From Megachile rotundata (taxonomy: Eukaryota; Arthropoda; Insecta; Hymenoptera; Megachilidae): DNA of 64,000 nucleotides. Below are positions 40,600 to 54,193 of the stretch, one piece after another. Within the stretch, counting starts at the first letter, position 1, and the number at the start of each line of letters is the position of its first letter. The notes under the pieces were generated by a model. It was not told where the DNA came from. It saw only the letters and a list, made by a program, of their open reading frames with translations, and did no database searches. A program made the position numbers and the translations under genes. Location: the NCBI RefSeq assembly GCF_050947335.1, contig NW_027473316.1, positions 3,410,001 through 3,474,000 of the forward strand. The letters are read 5' to 3'.

Positions 40600-41794
40600 G
40601 ATTATGATTGTTTGATTGTGATTGTATGATTGTGATTGTGTGATTGTGATTGTGAGATTGTGATTGTATGATCGTGATTGTATGATCGTGATTGTATGAT
40701 TGTGATTGTATGATTGTGGTTGTATGATTGTGATTGTATGATTGTGATTCTTTCATTGCGATTGTATGATTGTGATTGTATGATTGCGATTGTATGATTG
40801 TGATTGTATGATTGTGATTGTATGATTGTGATTGCATGATTGTGATTGCATGATTGTGATTGTATGATTGTGATTGTATGATTGTGATTGTATGATTGTG
40901 ATTGTATGATTGTGATTGTATGATTGTTTCTGTATGATTGTGATTGTATGATTGCGATTGCATGATTGTGATTGTATGATTGTGATTGTATGATTGTGAT
41001 TGTATGATTGTGATTGTATGATTGTGATTGTATGATTGTGATTCTTTCATTGCGATTGTATGATTGTGATTGTATGATTGCGATTGTATGATTGTGATTG
41101 TATGATTGTGATTGTATGATTGTGATTGCATGATTGTGATTGCATGATTGTGATTGTATGATTGTGATTGTATGATTGTGATTGTATGATTGTGATTGTA
41201 TGATTGTTTCTGTATGATTGTGATTGTATGATTGTGATTGCATGATTGTGATTGTGTGATTGTGATTGTGAGATTGTGATTGTATGATCGTGATTGTATG
41301 ATCGTGATTGTATGATTGTGATTGTATGATTGTGATTGTATGATTGTGGTTGTATGATTGTGATTGTATGATTGTGATTCTTTCATTGCGATTGTATGAT
41401 TGTGATTGTATGATTGCGATTGTATGATTGTGATTGTATGATTGTGATTGTATGATTGTGATAGCATGATTGTGATTGTATGATTGTGATTGTATGATTG
41501 TGATTGTATGATTGTGATTGTATGATTGTGACTGTATGATTGTGATTGTATGATTGTCATTGTATGATTGTGATTGTATGATTATGATTGTATGATTGTG
41601 ATTGTATGATTGTGACTGTATGATTGTGATTGTACGATTGTGATCGTATGATTGTGATTCTTTGATTGCGATTGTATGATTGTGACTGTATGATTGTGAT
41701 TGTATGATTGTGATTGTATGATTATGATTGTATGATTGTGGTTGTATGATTGTCATTGTATGATTGTGATTGTATGATTATGATTGTATGGTTG
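40600..41794 (+). repeat. R module, copy 2 of 5
   Basis: Same marker order as R copy 1; GATAGCATG at 41460. Length 1,195 bp. Its antisense reading (40,602-41,756) closely matches that at 59,488-60,642, an offset of 18,886 bp (1,349 units). Confidence 0.9.
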
Positions 41795-41874
41795 TGATTG
41801 TATGATCGTGATTGTATGATCGTGATTGTGAGATTGTGATTGTATGATTGTGATTGTATGATTGTGATTGTATG

Positions 41875-43204
41875 ATAGTAATTGTATGATTGTGATTGTA
41901 TGATTGTGATTGTATGATAGTAATTGTATGATTGTGATCGTATGATTGTTATTGTATGATTGTGATTGTATGATTGTGATTGTATGATTGTGATTGTATG
42001 ATTGTGATTCTTTCATTGCGATTGTATGATTGTGATTGTACGATTGTGATTGTATGATTGTGATTGTATGATTGTGATCGTATGATTGTGGTTGTATAAT
42101 TAAGGTTGTATGGTTGTTTCTGTATGATTGTGATTGCATGATTGCGATTGTATGATTGTGATTGTATGATTGTGATTGTATGATTGTGATCGTATGATTG
42201 TGATTCTTTGATTGCGATTGTATGATTGTGATTGTATGATTGTGATTGTATGATTGTGATTGTATGATTGTGATTGTATGATTGTGATTGTATGATTGTG
42301 ATTGTATGATTGTGATTTTATGATTGTGATTGCATGATTGTGATTGTATGATTGTGATTGAATGATTGTGATTGTATGATTGTGATTGTATGATAGTGAT
42401 TGTATGATTGTTTCTGTATGATTGTGATTGTATGATTGCGATTGTATGATTATGATTGTATGATTGTGATTGTATGATTGTGATTGTGTGATTGTGATTG
42501 TATGATTTAGATTGTATGATTGTGATTGTATGATTGTGATTGCATGATTGTGATTGTATGTTTGTGATTGTATGATTGTGATTGTATGATTGTGATTTTA
42601 TGATAGTGATTGTATGATTGTTTCTGTATGATTGTGATTGTATGTTTGCGATTGTATGATTATGATTGTTTGATTGTGATTTTATGATTGTGATTGTGTG
42701 ATTGTGATTGTGAGATTGTGCTTGTATGATCGTGATTGTATGATTGTGATTGTATGATTGTGATTGTATGATTGTGGTTGTATGATTGTGATTGTATGAT
42801 TGTGATTCTTTCATTGCGATTGTATGATTGTGATTGTATGATTGCGATTGTATAATTGTGATTGTATGATTGTGATTGTATGATTGTGATCGTATGATTG
42901 TGGTTGTATAATTAAGGTTGTATGATTGTTTCTGTATGATTGTGATTGTATGATTGCGATTGTATGATTGTGATTGTATGATTGTGATTGTATGATTGTG
43001 ATTGTATGATTGTGATTGCCTGATTGTGATTGTATGATTGTGATTGTATGATTGTGATTGTATGATTGTGATTGTGTGATTGTGATTGTATGATTGTGAT
43101 TGTATGATTGTGATTGTATGATTGTGATCGTATGATTGTGGTTGTATAATTAAGGTTGTCTGATTGTTTCTGTATGATTGTGATTGTATGATTGCGATTG
43201 CATG
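41875..43204 (+). repeat. Q module, copy 2 of 5
   Basis: From ATAGTAATTG at 41875 to GCATGATTGTCATTG at 43200 with cassettes 42097, 42909 and 43147 and the rare GATTTAGATTG at 42505. It follows R copy 2 directly. The interval 41875-42097 is 222 bp, as in the copy at 4,027. Confidence 0.87.
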
Positions 43205-44337
43205 ATTGTCATTGTATGATTGTGATTGTATGATTATGATTGTATGATTGTGATTGTATGATTGTGATTGTATGATTGTGATTGTATGATTGTGATCGTA
43301 TGATTGTGATTGTATGATTGTGATCGTATGATTGTGATTGTATGATTGTGATTGTATGATTGCGATTGTATGATTGTGATTGTATGATTGTGATTGTATG
43401 ATTGTGATTGTATGATTGTGATTGTATGATTGTGATTGCCTGATTGTGATTGTATGATTGTGACTGTATGATTGTGATTGTATGATTGTGATTGTGTGAT
43501 TGTGATTGTATGATTGTGATTGTATGATTGTGATTGTATGATTGTGATCGTATGATTGTGGTTGTATAATTAAGGTTGTCTGATTGTTTCTGTATGATTG
43601 TGATTGTATGATTGCGATTGTATGATTGTGATTGTATGATTGTGATTGTATGATTGTGATTGTGTGATTGTGATTGTGAGATTGTGCTTGTATGATCGTG
43701 ATTGTATGATTGTGATTGTATGATTGTGATTGTATGATTGTGGTTGTATGATTGTGATTGTATGATTGTGATTCTTTCATTGCGATTGTATGATTGTGAT
43801 TGTATGATTGTGATTGTATAATTGTGATTGTATTATTGTGATTGAATGATTGTGATTGTATGATTGTGATTGTATGATTGTGATTGTATGATTGTGATTG
43901 TATGATAGTGATTGTATGATTGTTTCTGTATGATTGTGATTGTATGATTGTGATTGTATGATTGTGATTGTATGATTGTGATTGTATGATTGTGATTGTA
44001 TGATTGTGATTGTATGATTGTGATTGTATGATTGTGATTGTATGATTGTGATTGTATGATTGTGATTGTATGATTGTGATTGTATGATTGTGATTGTATG
44101 ATTGTGATTGTATGATTGTGATTGTATGATTGTGATTGTATGATTGTGATTGTATGATTGTGATTGTATGATTGTGATTGTATGATTGTGATTGTATGAT
44201 TGTAATTGTATGATTGTGAATGTATGATTGTGATTGTATGATTGTGATTGTATGATTGTGATTGTATGATTGTGATTGTATGATAGTGATTGTATGATTG
44301 TTTCTGTATGATTGTGATTGTATGATTGCGATTGTAT
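43205..44337 (+). repeat. Linker between Q copy 2 and R copy 3
   Basis: Carries GATCGTATG repeats, cassette 43567, GATTGTGCTTG near 43,685 and then a long pure consensus run (43,929-44,203). The 47.04-47.75 kb and 56.8-57.45 kb stretches carry the same GATCGTATG, GTGTG and GTGCTTG order with extra cassettes (47417, 47725; 57133, 57441). Confidence 0.75.
43929..44203 (+). repeat. Pure consensus run, about 275 bp
   Basis: Nearly 20 units with no substitution, between TTTCTG and GATTGTAATTG. Copy of 38,917-39,191 at 5,012 bp (358 units), with identical length. Confidence 0.9.
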
Positions 44338-45504
44338 GATTATGATTGTTTGATTGTGATTATATGATTGTGATTGTGTGATTGTGATTGTGAGATTGTG
44401 ATTGTATGATCGTGATTGTATGATCGTGATTGTATGATTGTGATTGTATGATTGTGGTTGTATGATTGTGATTGTATGATTGTGATTCTTTCATTGCGAT
44501 TGTATGATTGTGATTGTATGATTGCGATTGTATGATTGTGATTGTATGATTGTGATTGTATGATTGTGATTGCATGATTGTGATTGCATGATTGTGATTG
44601 TATGATTGTGATTGTATGATTGTGATTGTATGATTGTGATTGTATGATTGTTTCTGTATGATTGTGATTGTATGATTGCGATTGCATGATTGTGATTGTA
44701 TGATTGTGATTGTATGATTGTGATTGTATGATTGTGATTGTATGATTGTGATTCTTTCATTGCGATTGTATGATTGTGATTGTATGATTGCGATTGTATG
44801 ATTGTGATTGTATGATTGTGATTGTATGATTGTGATTGCATGATTGTGATTGCATGATTGTGATTCTATGATTGTGATTGTATGATTGTGATTGTATGAT
44901 TGTGATTGTATGATTGTTTCTGTATGATTGTGATTGTATGATTGTGATTGCATGATTGTGATTGTGTGATTGTGATTGTGAGATTGTGATTGTATGATCG
45001 TGATTGTATGATCGTGATTGTATGATTGTGATTGTATGATTGTGATTGTATGATTGTGGTTGTATGATTGTGATTGTATGATTGTGATTCTTTCATTGCG
45101 ATTGTATGATCGTGATTGTATGATTGCGATTGTATGATTGTGATTGTATGATTGTGATTGTATGATTGTGATAGCATGATTGTGATTGTATGATTGTGAT
45201 TGTATGATTGTGATTGTATGATTGTGATTGTATGATTGTGACTGTATGATTGTGATTGTATGATTGTCATTGTATGATTGTGATTGTATGATTATGATTG
45301 TATGATTGTGATTGTATGATTGTGACTGTATGATTGTGATTGTATGATTGTGATCGTATGATTGTGATTCTTTGATTGCGATTGTATGATTGTGACTGTA
45401 TGATTGTGATTGTATGATTGTGATTGTATGATTATGATTGTATGATTGTGGTTGTATGATTGTCATTGTATGATTGTGATTGTATGATTATGATTGTATG
45501 GTTG
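44338..45504 (+). repeat. R module, copy 3 of 5
   Basis: Same marker order; GATAGCATG at 45170, 3,710 bp from copy 2. Length 1,167 bp. Private changes include GATTATATG near 44,358 and GATTCTATG near 44,863. Confidence 0.9.
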
Positions 45505-45584
45505 TGATTGTATGATCGTGATTGTATGATCGTGATTGTGAGATTGTGATTGTATGATTGTGATTGTATGATTGTGATTGTATG

Positions 45585-47040
45585 ATAGTAATTGTATGAT
45601 TGTGATTGTATGATTGTGATTGTATGATAGTAATTGTATGATTGTGATCGTATGATTGTTATTGTATGATTGTGATTGTATGATTGTGATTGTATGATTG
45701 TGATTCTTTCATTGCGATTGTATGATTGTGATTGTACGATTGTGATTGTATGATTGTGATTGTATGATTGTGATCGTATGATTGTGGTTGTATAATTAAG
45801 GTTGTATGGTTGTTTCTGTATGATTGTGATTGCATGATTGCGATTGTATGATTGTGATTGTATGATTGTGATTGTATGATTGTGATCGTATGATTGTGAT
45901 TCTTTGATTGCGATTGTATGATTGTGATTGTATGATTGTGATTGTATGATTGTGATTGTATGATTGTGATTGTATGATTGTGATTGTATGATTGTGATTG
46001 TATGATTGTGATTGTATGATTGTGATTGTATGATTGTGATTGTATGATTGTGATTGCATGATTGTGATTGTATGATTGTGATTGAATGATTGTGATTGTA
46101 TGATTGTGATTGTATGATAGTGATTGTATGATTGTTTCTGTATGATTGTGATTGTATGATTGCGATTGTATGATTATGATTGTATGATTGTGATTGTATG
46201 ATTGTGATTGTGTGATTGTGATTGTATGATTTAGATTGTATGATTGTGATTGTATGATTGTGATTGCATGATTGTGATTGTATGTTTGTGATTGTATGAT
46301 TGTGATTGTATGATTGTGATTTTATGATAGTGATTGTATGATTGTTTCTGTATGATTGTGATTGTATGTTTGCGATTGTATGATTATGATTGTTTGATTG
46401 TGATTTTATGATTGTGATTGTGTGATTGTGATTGTGAGATTGTGCTTGTATGATCGTGATTGTATGATTGTGATTGTATGATTGTGATTGTATGATTGTG
46501 GTTGTATGATTGTGATTGTATGATTGTGATTCTTTCATTGCGATTGTATGATTGTGATTGTATGATTGTGATTGTATAATTGTGATTGTATGATTGTGAT
46601 TGTATGATTGTGATCGTATGATTGTGGTTGTATAATTAAGGTTGTATGATTGTTTCTGTATGATTGTGATTGTATGATTGCGATTGTATGATTGTGATTG
46701 TATGATTGTGATTGTATGATTGTGATTGTATGATTGTGATTGCCTGATTGTGATTGTATGATTGTGATTGTATGATTGTGATTGTATGATTGTGATTGTG
46801 TGATTGTGATTGTATGATTGTGATTGTATGATTGTGATTGTATGATTGTGATCGTATGATTGTGGTTGTATAATTAAGGTTGTCTGATTGTTTCTGTATG
46901 ATTGTGATTGTATGATTGCGATTGTATGATTGTGATTGTATGATTGTGATTGTATGATTGTGATTGCATGATTGTGATTGTATGATTGTGATTGTATGAT
47001 TGTGATTGTATGATTGTGATTGTATGATTGTGATTGCATG
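45585..47040 (+). repeat. Q module, copy 3 of 5
   Basis: From ATAGTAATTG at 45585 to GCATG at 47036, with cassettes 45793, 46633 and 46871 and GATTTAG at 46229, 3,724 bp from the copy-2 site. It follows R copy 3. Confidence 0.87.
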
Positions 47041-47795
47041 ATTGTCATTGTATGATTGTGATTGTATGATTATGATTGTATGATTGTGATTGTATGATTG
47101 TGATTGTATGATTGTGATTGTATGATTGTGATTGTGTGATTGTGATTGTATGATTGTGATCGTATGATTGTGATTGTATGATTGTGATCGTATGATTGTG
47201 ATTGTATGATTGTGATTGTATGATTGCGATTGTATGATTGTGATTGTATGATTGTGATTGTATGATTGTGATTGTATGATTGTGATTGCCTGATTGTGAT
47301 TGTATGATTGTGATTGTATGATTGTGATTGTATGATTGTGATTGTGTGATTGTGATTGTATGATTATGATTGTATGATTGTGATTGTATGATTGTGATCG
47401 TATGATTGTGGTTGTATAATTAAGGTTGTCTGATTGTTTCTGTATGATTGTGATTGTATGATTGCGATTGTATGATTGTGATTGTATGATTGTGATTGTA
47501 TGATTGTGATTGTGTGATTGTGATTGTGAGATTGTGCTTGTATGATCGTGATTGTATGATTGTGATTGTATGATTGTGATTGTATGATTGTGGTTGTATG
47601 GTTGTGATTGTATGATTGTGATTCTTTCATTGCGATTGTATGATTGTGATTGTATGATTGTGATTGTATAATTGTGATTGTATGATTGTGATTGTATGAT
47701 TGTGATCGTATGATTGTGGTTGTATAATTAAGGTTGTATGATTGTTTCTGTATGATTGTGATTGTATGATTGTGATTGTATGATTGTGATTGTGT

Positions 47796-47998
47796 GATGG
47801 TGATTGTGAGATTGTGATTGTATGATCGTGATTGTATGATCGTGATTGTGAGATTGTGGTTGTATGATTGTGATTGTATGATTGTGTTTTTATGATAGTA
47901 ATTGTATGATTGTGATAGTATGATTGCGATTGTATGATTGTGATTGTATGATTGTGATTGTATGATTGTGATCGTATGATTGTGATCCTTTGATTGCG
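47796..47998 (+). repeat. E module, copy 4 of 5
   Basis: Same order and the same 188-bp spacing. Private change: TGTTTTTATG near 47,885 (TGTTTGTATG elsewhere). Confidence 0.92.
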
Positions 47999-48320
47999 AT
48001 TGTATGATTGTGATTGTATGATTGTGATTGTATGATTGTGATTGTATGATTGTGATTGTATGATTGTGATTGTATGATTGTGATTGTATGATTGTGATTG
48101 TATGATTGTGTACGTATGATTGTGATTGTATGATTGCGATTGTATGATTGTGATTGTATGATTGTGATTGTATGATTGTGATTGTATGATTGTGATGGTA
48201 TGATTGTGATTGTATGATTGTGATTGTATGATTGTGATTGTATGATTGTGATTGTATGATTGTGATTGTATGATTGTGATTGTATGATTGTGATTGTATG
48301 ATTGTGATTGTATGATTGTG

Positions 48321-48978
48321 ATTGCACGATTGTGATTGTACGATTGTGATTGTACGATTGTGATTGTATGATTGTGATTGTATGATTGTGATTGTATGAT
48401 TGTGATTGTATGATAGTGGTTGTATGATTGTTTCTGTATGATTGTGATTGTATGATTGCGATTGTATGATTATGATTGTTTGATTGTGATTGTATGATTG
48501 TGATTGTGTGATTGTGATTGTGAGATTGTGATTGTATGATCGTGATTGTATGATTGTGATTGTATGATTGTGATTGTATGATTGTGGTTGTATGATTGTG
48601 ATTGTATGATTGTGATTGTATGATTGTGATTGTATGATTGTGATCGTATGATAGTGGTTGTATAATTAAGGTTGTATGATTGTTTCTGTATGATTGTGAT
48701 TGTATGATTGCGATTGTATGATTGTGATTGTATGATAGTGATCGTATGATTGTGGTTGTATAATTAAGGTTGTCTGATTGTTTCTGTATGATTGTGATTC
48801 TTTGATTGCGATTGTATGATTGTGATTGTATGATTGTGATTGTATGATTGTGATTGTATGATTGTGATTGTATGATTGTGATTGTATGATTGTGATTGTA
48901 TGATAGTGATCGTATGATTGTGGTTGTATAATTAAGGTTGTCTGATTGTTTCTGTATGATTGTGATTCTTTGATTGCG
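48321..48978 (+). repeat. T module, copy 4 (658 bp, CACG block of 3)
   Basis: CACG block of three units, then cassettes at 48663, 48761 and 48929 (98 and 168 bp). Same total length as copy 1, so the unit lost from the CACG block is balanced by one elsewhere. Confidence 0.9.
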
Positions 48979-49205
48979 ATTGTATGATTGTGATTGTATG
49001 ATTGTGATTGTATGATTGTGATTGTATGATTGTGATTGTATAATTGCGATTGTATGATTGTGATTGTGTGATTGTGATTGTATGATTATGATTGTATGAT
49101 TGTGATTGTATGATTGTGATTGTATGATTGTGATTGTATGATTGTGATTGTATGATTGTGATTGTATGATTGTGATTGTATGATTGTGATTGTATGATTG
49201 TGATT

Positions 49206-49760
49206 GCATCATTGTGATTGCATGATTGTGATTGTATGATTGTGATTGTATGATTGTGATTGTATGATTGTGATTGTATGATAGTGATTGTATGATTGTT
49301 TCTGTATGATTGTGATTGTATGTTTGCAATTGTATGATTATGATTGTTTCATTGTGATTGTATGATTGTGATTGTGTGATTGTGATTGTGAGATTGTGAT
49401 TGTATGATCGTGATTGTATGATTGTGATTGTATGATTGTGATTGTACGATTGTGGTTGTATGATTGTGATTGTATGATTGTGATTCTTTCATTGCGATTG
49501 TATGATTGTGATTGTATGATAGTGATTGTATAATTGTGATTGTATGATTGTGATTGTATGATTGTGATCGTATGATTGTGATTGTATAATTAAGGTTGTA
49601 TGATTGTTTCTGTATGATTGTGATTGTATGATTGCGATTGTATGATTGCGATTGTATGCTTGTGATTGTATGATTGTGATTGTATGATTGTGATTGCCTG
49701 ATTGTGATTGTATGATTGTGATTCTATGATTGTGGTTGTATGATTGTGATTGTATGATTG
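49206..49760 (+). repeat. Segment copied at 62,492-63,046 (offset 13,286 bp)
   Basis: Rare markers shared at 949 units: GCATCATTG 49206/62492, TATGTTTGCAATTG near 49,319/62,605, TTTCATTGTG near 49,347/62,633, TATGCTTG near 49,656/62,942. Just right of it, the cassette at 49825 reads CGTATAATTAAGG: one 14-bp unit (with GG) is missing, whereas the copy near 63,125 is complete. Confidence 0.88.
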
Positions 49761-50069
49761 TGATTGTATGATTGTGATTGTATGATTGTGATTGTATGAT
49801 TGTGATTGTATGATTGTGATCGTATAATTAAGGTTGTCTGATTGTTTCTGTATGATTGTGATTGTATGATTGCGATTGTATGATTGTGATTGTATGATTG
49901 TGATTGTATGATTGTGATTGTATGATTGTGATTGCATGATTGTGATTGTATGATTGTGATTGTATGATTGTGATTGTATGATTGTGATTGTATGATTGTG
50001 ATTGTATGATTGTGATTGCATGATTGTGATTGTATGATTGTGATTGTATGATTGTGATTGTATGATTGT

Positions 50070-50130
50070 GATCGTATGATTGTGATCGTAAGACTGTGAT
50101 TGTGGGATTGCGATTGTAGGATTGTGACTG
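50070..50130 (+). repeat. GTAAGACTG cassette, copy 5 of 5
   Basis: Same order of variant units. Offset from copy 4 is 19,292 bp, exactly 1,378 units, so register is kept across 19 kb. Confidence 0.9.
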
Positions 50131-50168
50131 TATGATTGTGATTGTATGATTGTCATTGTATGATTGTG

Positions 50169-50266
50169 ATTGTATGATCGTGATTGTATGATCGTGATTG
50201 TATGATCGTGATTGTATGATCGTGATTGTATGATCGTGATTGTATGATCGTGATTGTATGATCGTG
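50169..50266 (+). repeat. GATCGTG block, 7 units
   Basis: Seven ATTGTATGATCGTG units. Unlike the other six blocks the left flank is GTCATTG, not GATTGGG, so the segment between the cassette at 50,070 and the block has lost several hundred bases seen in the other copies. Confidence 0.93.
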
Positions 50267-51442
50267 ATTGTATGATTGTCATTGTATGATTGTGATTGTA
50301 TGATTATGATTGTATGGTTGTGATTGTATGATCGTGATTGTATGATTGTGATTGTATGATTGTGATGGTATGATTGTGGTTGTATAATTAAGGTTGTATG
50401 ATTGTTTCTGTATGATTGTGGTTGTATGATTGCGATTGTATGATTGTGATTGTATGATTGTGATTGTATGATTGTGATTGTATGATTGTGATTGCCTGAT
50501 TGTGATTGTATGATTGTGATTGTATGATTGTGATTGTATGATTGTGATTGCATGATTGTGATTGTATGATTGTGATTGTGTGATTGTGATTGTGAGATTG
50601 TGATTGTATGATCGTGACTGTATGATTGTGATTGTATGATTGTGATTGTATGATTGTGGTTGTATGATTGTGATTGTATGATTGTGATTCTTTCATTGCG
50701 ATTGTATGATTGTGATTGTATGATTGTGATTGTATGATTGTGATTGTATGATTGTGATTGTATGATTGTGATGGTATGATTGTGGTTGTATAATTAAGGT
50801 TGTATGATTGTTTCTGTATGATTGTGATTGTATGATTGCGATTGTATGATTGTGATTGTATGATTGTGATTGTATGATTGTGATTGTATGATTGTGATTG
50901 CCTGATTGTGATTGTATGATTGTGATTGTATGATTGTGATTGTATGATTGTGATTGTATGATTGTGATTGCATGATTGTGATTGTATGATTGTGATTGTA
51001 TGATTGTGATTGTATGATTGTGATTGGATGATTGTGATTGTATGATAGTGATTGTATGATTGTTTCTGTATGATTGTGATTGTATGATTGCGATTGTATG
51101 ATTATGATTGTTTGATTGTGATTGTATGATTGTGATTGTGTGATTGTGATTGTGAGATTGTGATTGTATGATCGCGATTGTATGATTGTGATTGTATGAT
51201 TGTGATTGTATGATTGTGATTGTATGATTGTGATTGTATGATTGTGATTGTATGATTGTGATTGTATGATTGTGATTGTATGATTGTGATTGTATGATTG
51301 TGATTGTATGATTGTGATTGTATGATTGTGATTGTATGATTGTGATTGTATGATTGTGATTGTATGATTGTGATTGTATGATTGTGATTGTATGATTGTG
51401 ATTGTATGATTGGGATTGTATGATTGTGATTGTATGATTGTG
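50267..51442 (+). repeat. Alpha-type segment between GATCGTG block and T copy 5
   Basis: Carries GATGGTATG with cassettes 50385 and 50791 as in other alpha segments (compare 22149/22541, 31149/31541), TCTTTCATTGCG near 50,690, then a nearly pure run 51,178-51,410 up to GATTGGG. The class 1 to class 2 change lies at about 51.2-51.4 kb. Confidence 0.75.
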
Positions 51443-52100
51443 ATTGCACGATTGTGATTGTACGATTGTGATTGTACGATTGTGATTGTACGATTGTGAT
51501 TGTATGATTGTGATTGTATGATTGTGATTGTATGATTGTGATTGTATGATAGTGATTGTATGATTGTTTCTGTATGATTGTGATTGTATGATTGCGATTG
51601 TATGATTATGATTGTTTGATTGTGATTGTATGATTGTGATTGTGTGATTGTGATTGTGAGATTGTGATTGTATGATCGTGATTGTATGATCGTGATTGTA
51701 TGATTGTGATTGTATGATTGTGGTTGTATGATTGTGATTGTATGATTGTGATTGTATGATTGTGATTGTATGATTGTGATCGTATGATTGTGGTTGTATA
51801 ATTAAGGTTGTATGATTGTTTCTGTATGATTGTGATTGTATGATTGCGATTGTATGATTGTGATTGTATGATAGTGATCGTATGATTGTGGTTGTATAAT
51901 TAAGGTTGTCTGATTGTTTCTGTATGATTGTGATTCTTTGATTGCGATTGTATGATTGTGATTGTATGATTGTGATTGTATGATTGTGATTGTATGATTG
52001 TGATTGTATGATTGTGATTGTATGATAGTGATCGTATGATTGTGGTTGTATAATTAAGGTTGTCTGATTGTTTCTGTATGATTGTGATTCTTTGATTGCG
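51443..52100 (+). repeat. T module, copy 5 (658 bp, CACG block of 4)
   Basis: CACG block of four units, then cassettes at 51799, 51897 and 52051 (98 and 154 bp). Its first cassette has GATTGTGG instead of GATAGTGG, unlike the other copies. No E module lies on its left. Confidence 0.9.
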
Positions 52101-54193
52101 ATTGTATGATTGTGATTGTATGATTGTGATTGTATGATTGTGATTGTATGATTGTGATTGTATGATTGTGATTGTATGATTGTGAATGTATGATTGTGAT
52201 TGTATGATTGTGATTGTATGATTGTGATTGTAAGATTGTGATTGTATGATTGTGATTGTATGATTGTGATTGTATGATTGTGATTGTATGATTGTGATTG
52301 CATGATTGTGATTGCATGATTGTGATTGTATGATTGTGATTGTATGATTGTGATTGTATGATAGTGTTTGTATGATTGTTTCTGTATGATTGTGATTGTA
52401 TGATTGCGATTGTATGATTATGATTGTATGATTATGATTGTATGATTGTGATTGTATGATTGTGATTGTGTGATTGTGATTGTGAGATTGTGATTGTATG
52501 ATCGTGATTGTATGATCGTGATTGTGAGATTGTGATTGTATGATTGTGATTGTATGATTGTGATTGTATGATTGTGATTGTATGATTGTGATTGTATGAT
52601 TGTGATTGTATGATTATGATTGTATGATTGTGATTGTATGATTGTGATTGTATGATTGTGATTGTATGATTGTGATTGTATGATTGTGATTGTATGATTG
52701 TGATTGTATGATTGTGATTGTATGATTGTGATTGTGAGATTGTAATTGTATGATTGTGAATGTATGATTGTGATTGTATGATTGTGATTGTATGATTGTG
52801 ATTGTATGATTGTGATTGTATGATAGTGATTGTATGATTGTTTCTGTATGATTGTGATTGTATGATTGCGATTGTGTGATTGTGATTGTGAGATTGTGAT
52901 TGTATGATCGTGATTGTATGATCGTGATTGTATGATTGTGATTGTATGATTGTGGTTATATGATTGTGATTGTATGATTGTGATTCTTTCATTGCGATTG
53001 TATGATTGTGATTGTATGATTGCGATTGTATGATTTTGATTGTATGATTGTGATTGTATGATTGTGATTGCATGATTGTGATTGCATGATTGTGATTGTA
53101 TGATTGTGATTGTATGATTGTGATTGTATGATTGTGATTGTATGATTGTGATTGAATGATTGTGATTGTATGATTGTGATTGTATGATTGTGATTGTATG
53201 ATTGTGATTGTATGATTGTGATTGTATGATTGTGATTGCATGATTGTGATTGTATGATTGTGATTGTGTGATTGTGATTGTATGATTGTGATTGTATGAT
53301 TGTGATTGTATGATTGTTTCTGTATGATTGTGATTGTATGATTGCGATTGTATGATTGTGATTGTATGATTGTGATTGTATGATTGTGATTGTATGATTG
53401 TGATTGTATGATTGTGATTGTATGATTGTGATTGTATGATTGTGATTGTATGATTGTGATTGTATGATTGTGATTGTATGATTGTGATTGTATGATTGTG
53501 ATTGTATGATTGTGATTGTATGATTGTGATTGTATGATTGTGATTGTATGATTGTGATTGTATGATTGTGATTGTATGATTGTGATTGTATGATTGTGAT
53601 TGTATGATTGTGATTGTATGATTGTAATTGTATGATTGTGATTGCATGATTGTGATTGAATGATTGTGATTGTATGATTGTGATTGTATGATTGTGATTG
53701 TATGATTGTGATTGTATGATAGTGATTGTATGATTGTTTCTGTATGATTGTGATTGTATGATTGTGATTGTATGATTGTGATTGTATGATTGTGATTGTA
53801 TGATAGTGATTGTATGATTGTTTCTGTATGATTGTGATTGTATGATTGTTTCTGTATGATTGTGATTGTATGATTGCGATTGTATGATTATGATTGTATG
53901 ATTGTGATTGTATGATTGTGATTGTGTGATTGTGATTGTATGATTTAGATTGTATGATTGTGATTGTATGATTGTGATTGTATGATTGTGATTGTATGAT
54001 TGTGATTGTATGATTGTGATTGTATGATTGTGATTGTATGATTGTGATTGTATGATTGTAATTGTATGATTGTGAATGTATGATTGTGATTGTATGATTG
54101 TGATTGTATGATTGTGATTGTATGATTGTGATTGTATGATAGTGATTGTATGATTGTTTCTGTATGATTGTGATTGTATGATTGCGATTGTAT
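52101..54193 (+). repeat. Rearranged R-type material between T copy 5 and R copy 4
   Basis: No cassette occurs from 52,060 to 55,662. Contains GTAAGATTG near 52,230, two TATGATTATG units near 52,420, a partial R-like run (52,850-53,330), the pure run 53,347-53,625 and an isolated GATTTAG at 53943 outside any Q module. The order differs from all other copies, so this looks like a scrambled or convert-patched stretch. Confidence 0.7.
53347..53625 (+). repeat. Pure consensus run, about 279 bp
   Basis: Twenty units without substitution between a GATTGCG unit and GTAATTG. The longest invariant run I found; no run in the window much exceeds 20 units. Confidence 0.9.

Noticed and set aside
88..50130. 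GTAAGACTG and GGTTGTAAG-like words as splice donor sites.
   Set aside because: GTAAG fits a 5' splice site by itself, but there is no branch point, pyrimidine tract or coding sequence; the strand is almost free of C.
52101..54193. Transposon insertion as a cause of the scrambled order.
   Set aside because: All the sequence there is still 14-bp repeat; no terminal inverted repeats, target duplications or transposase.
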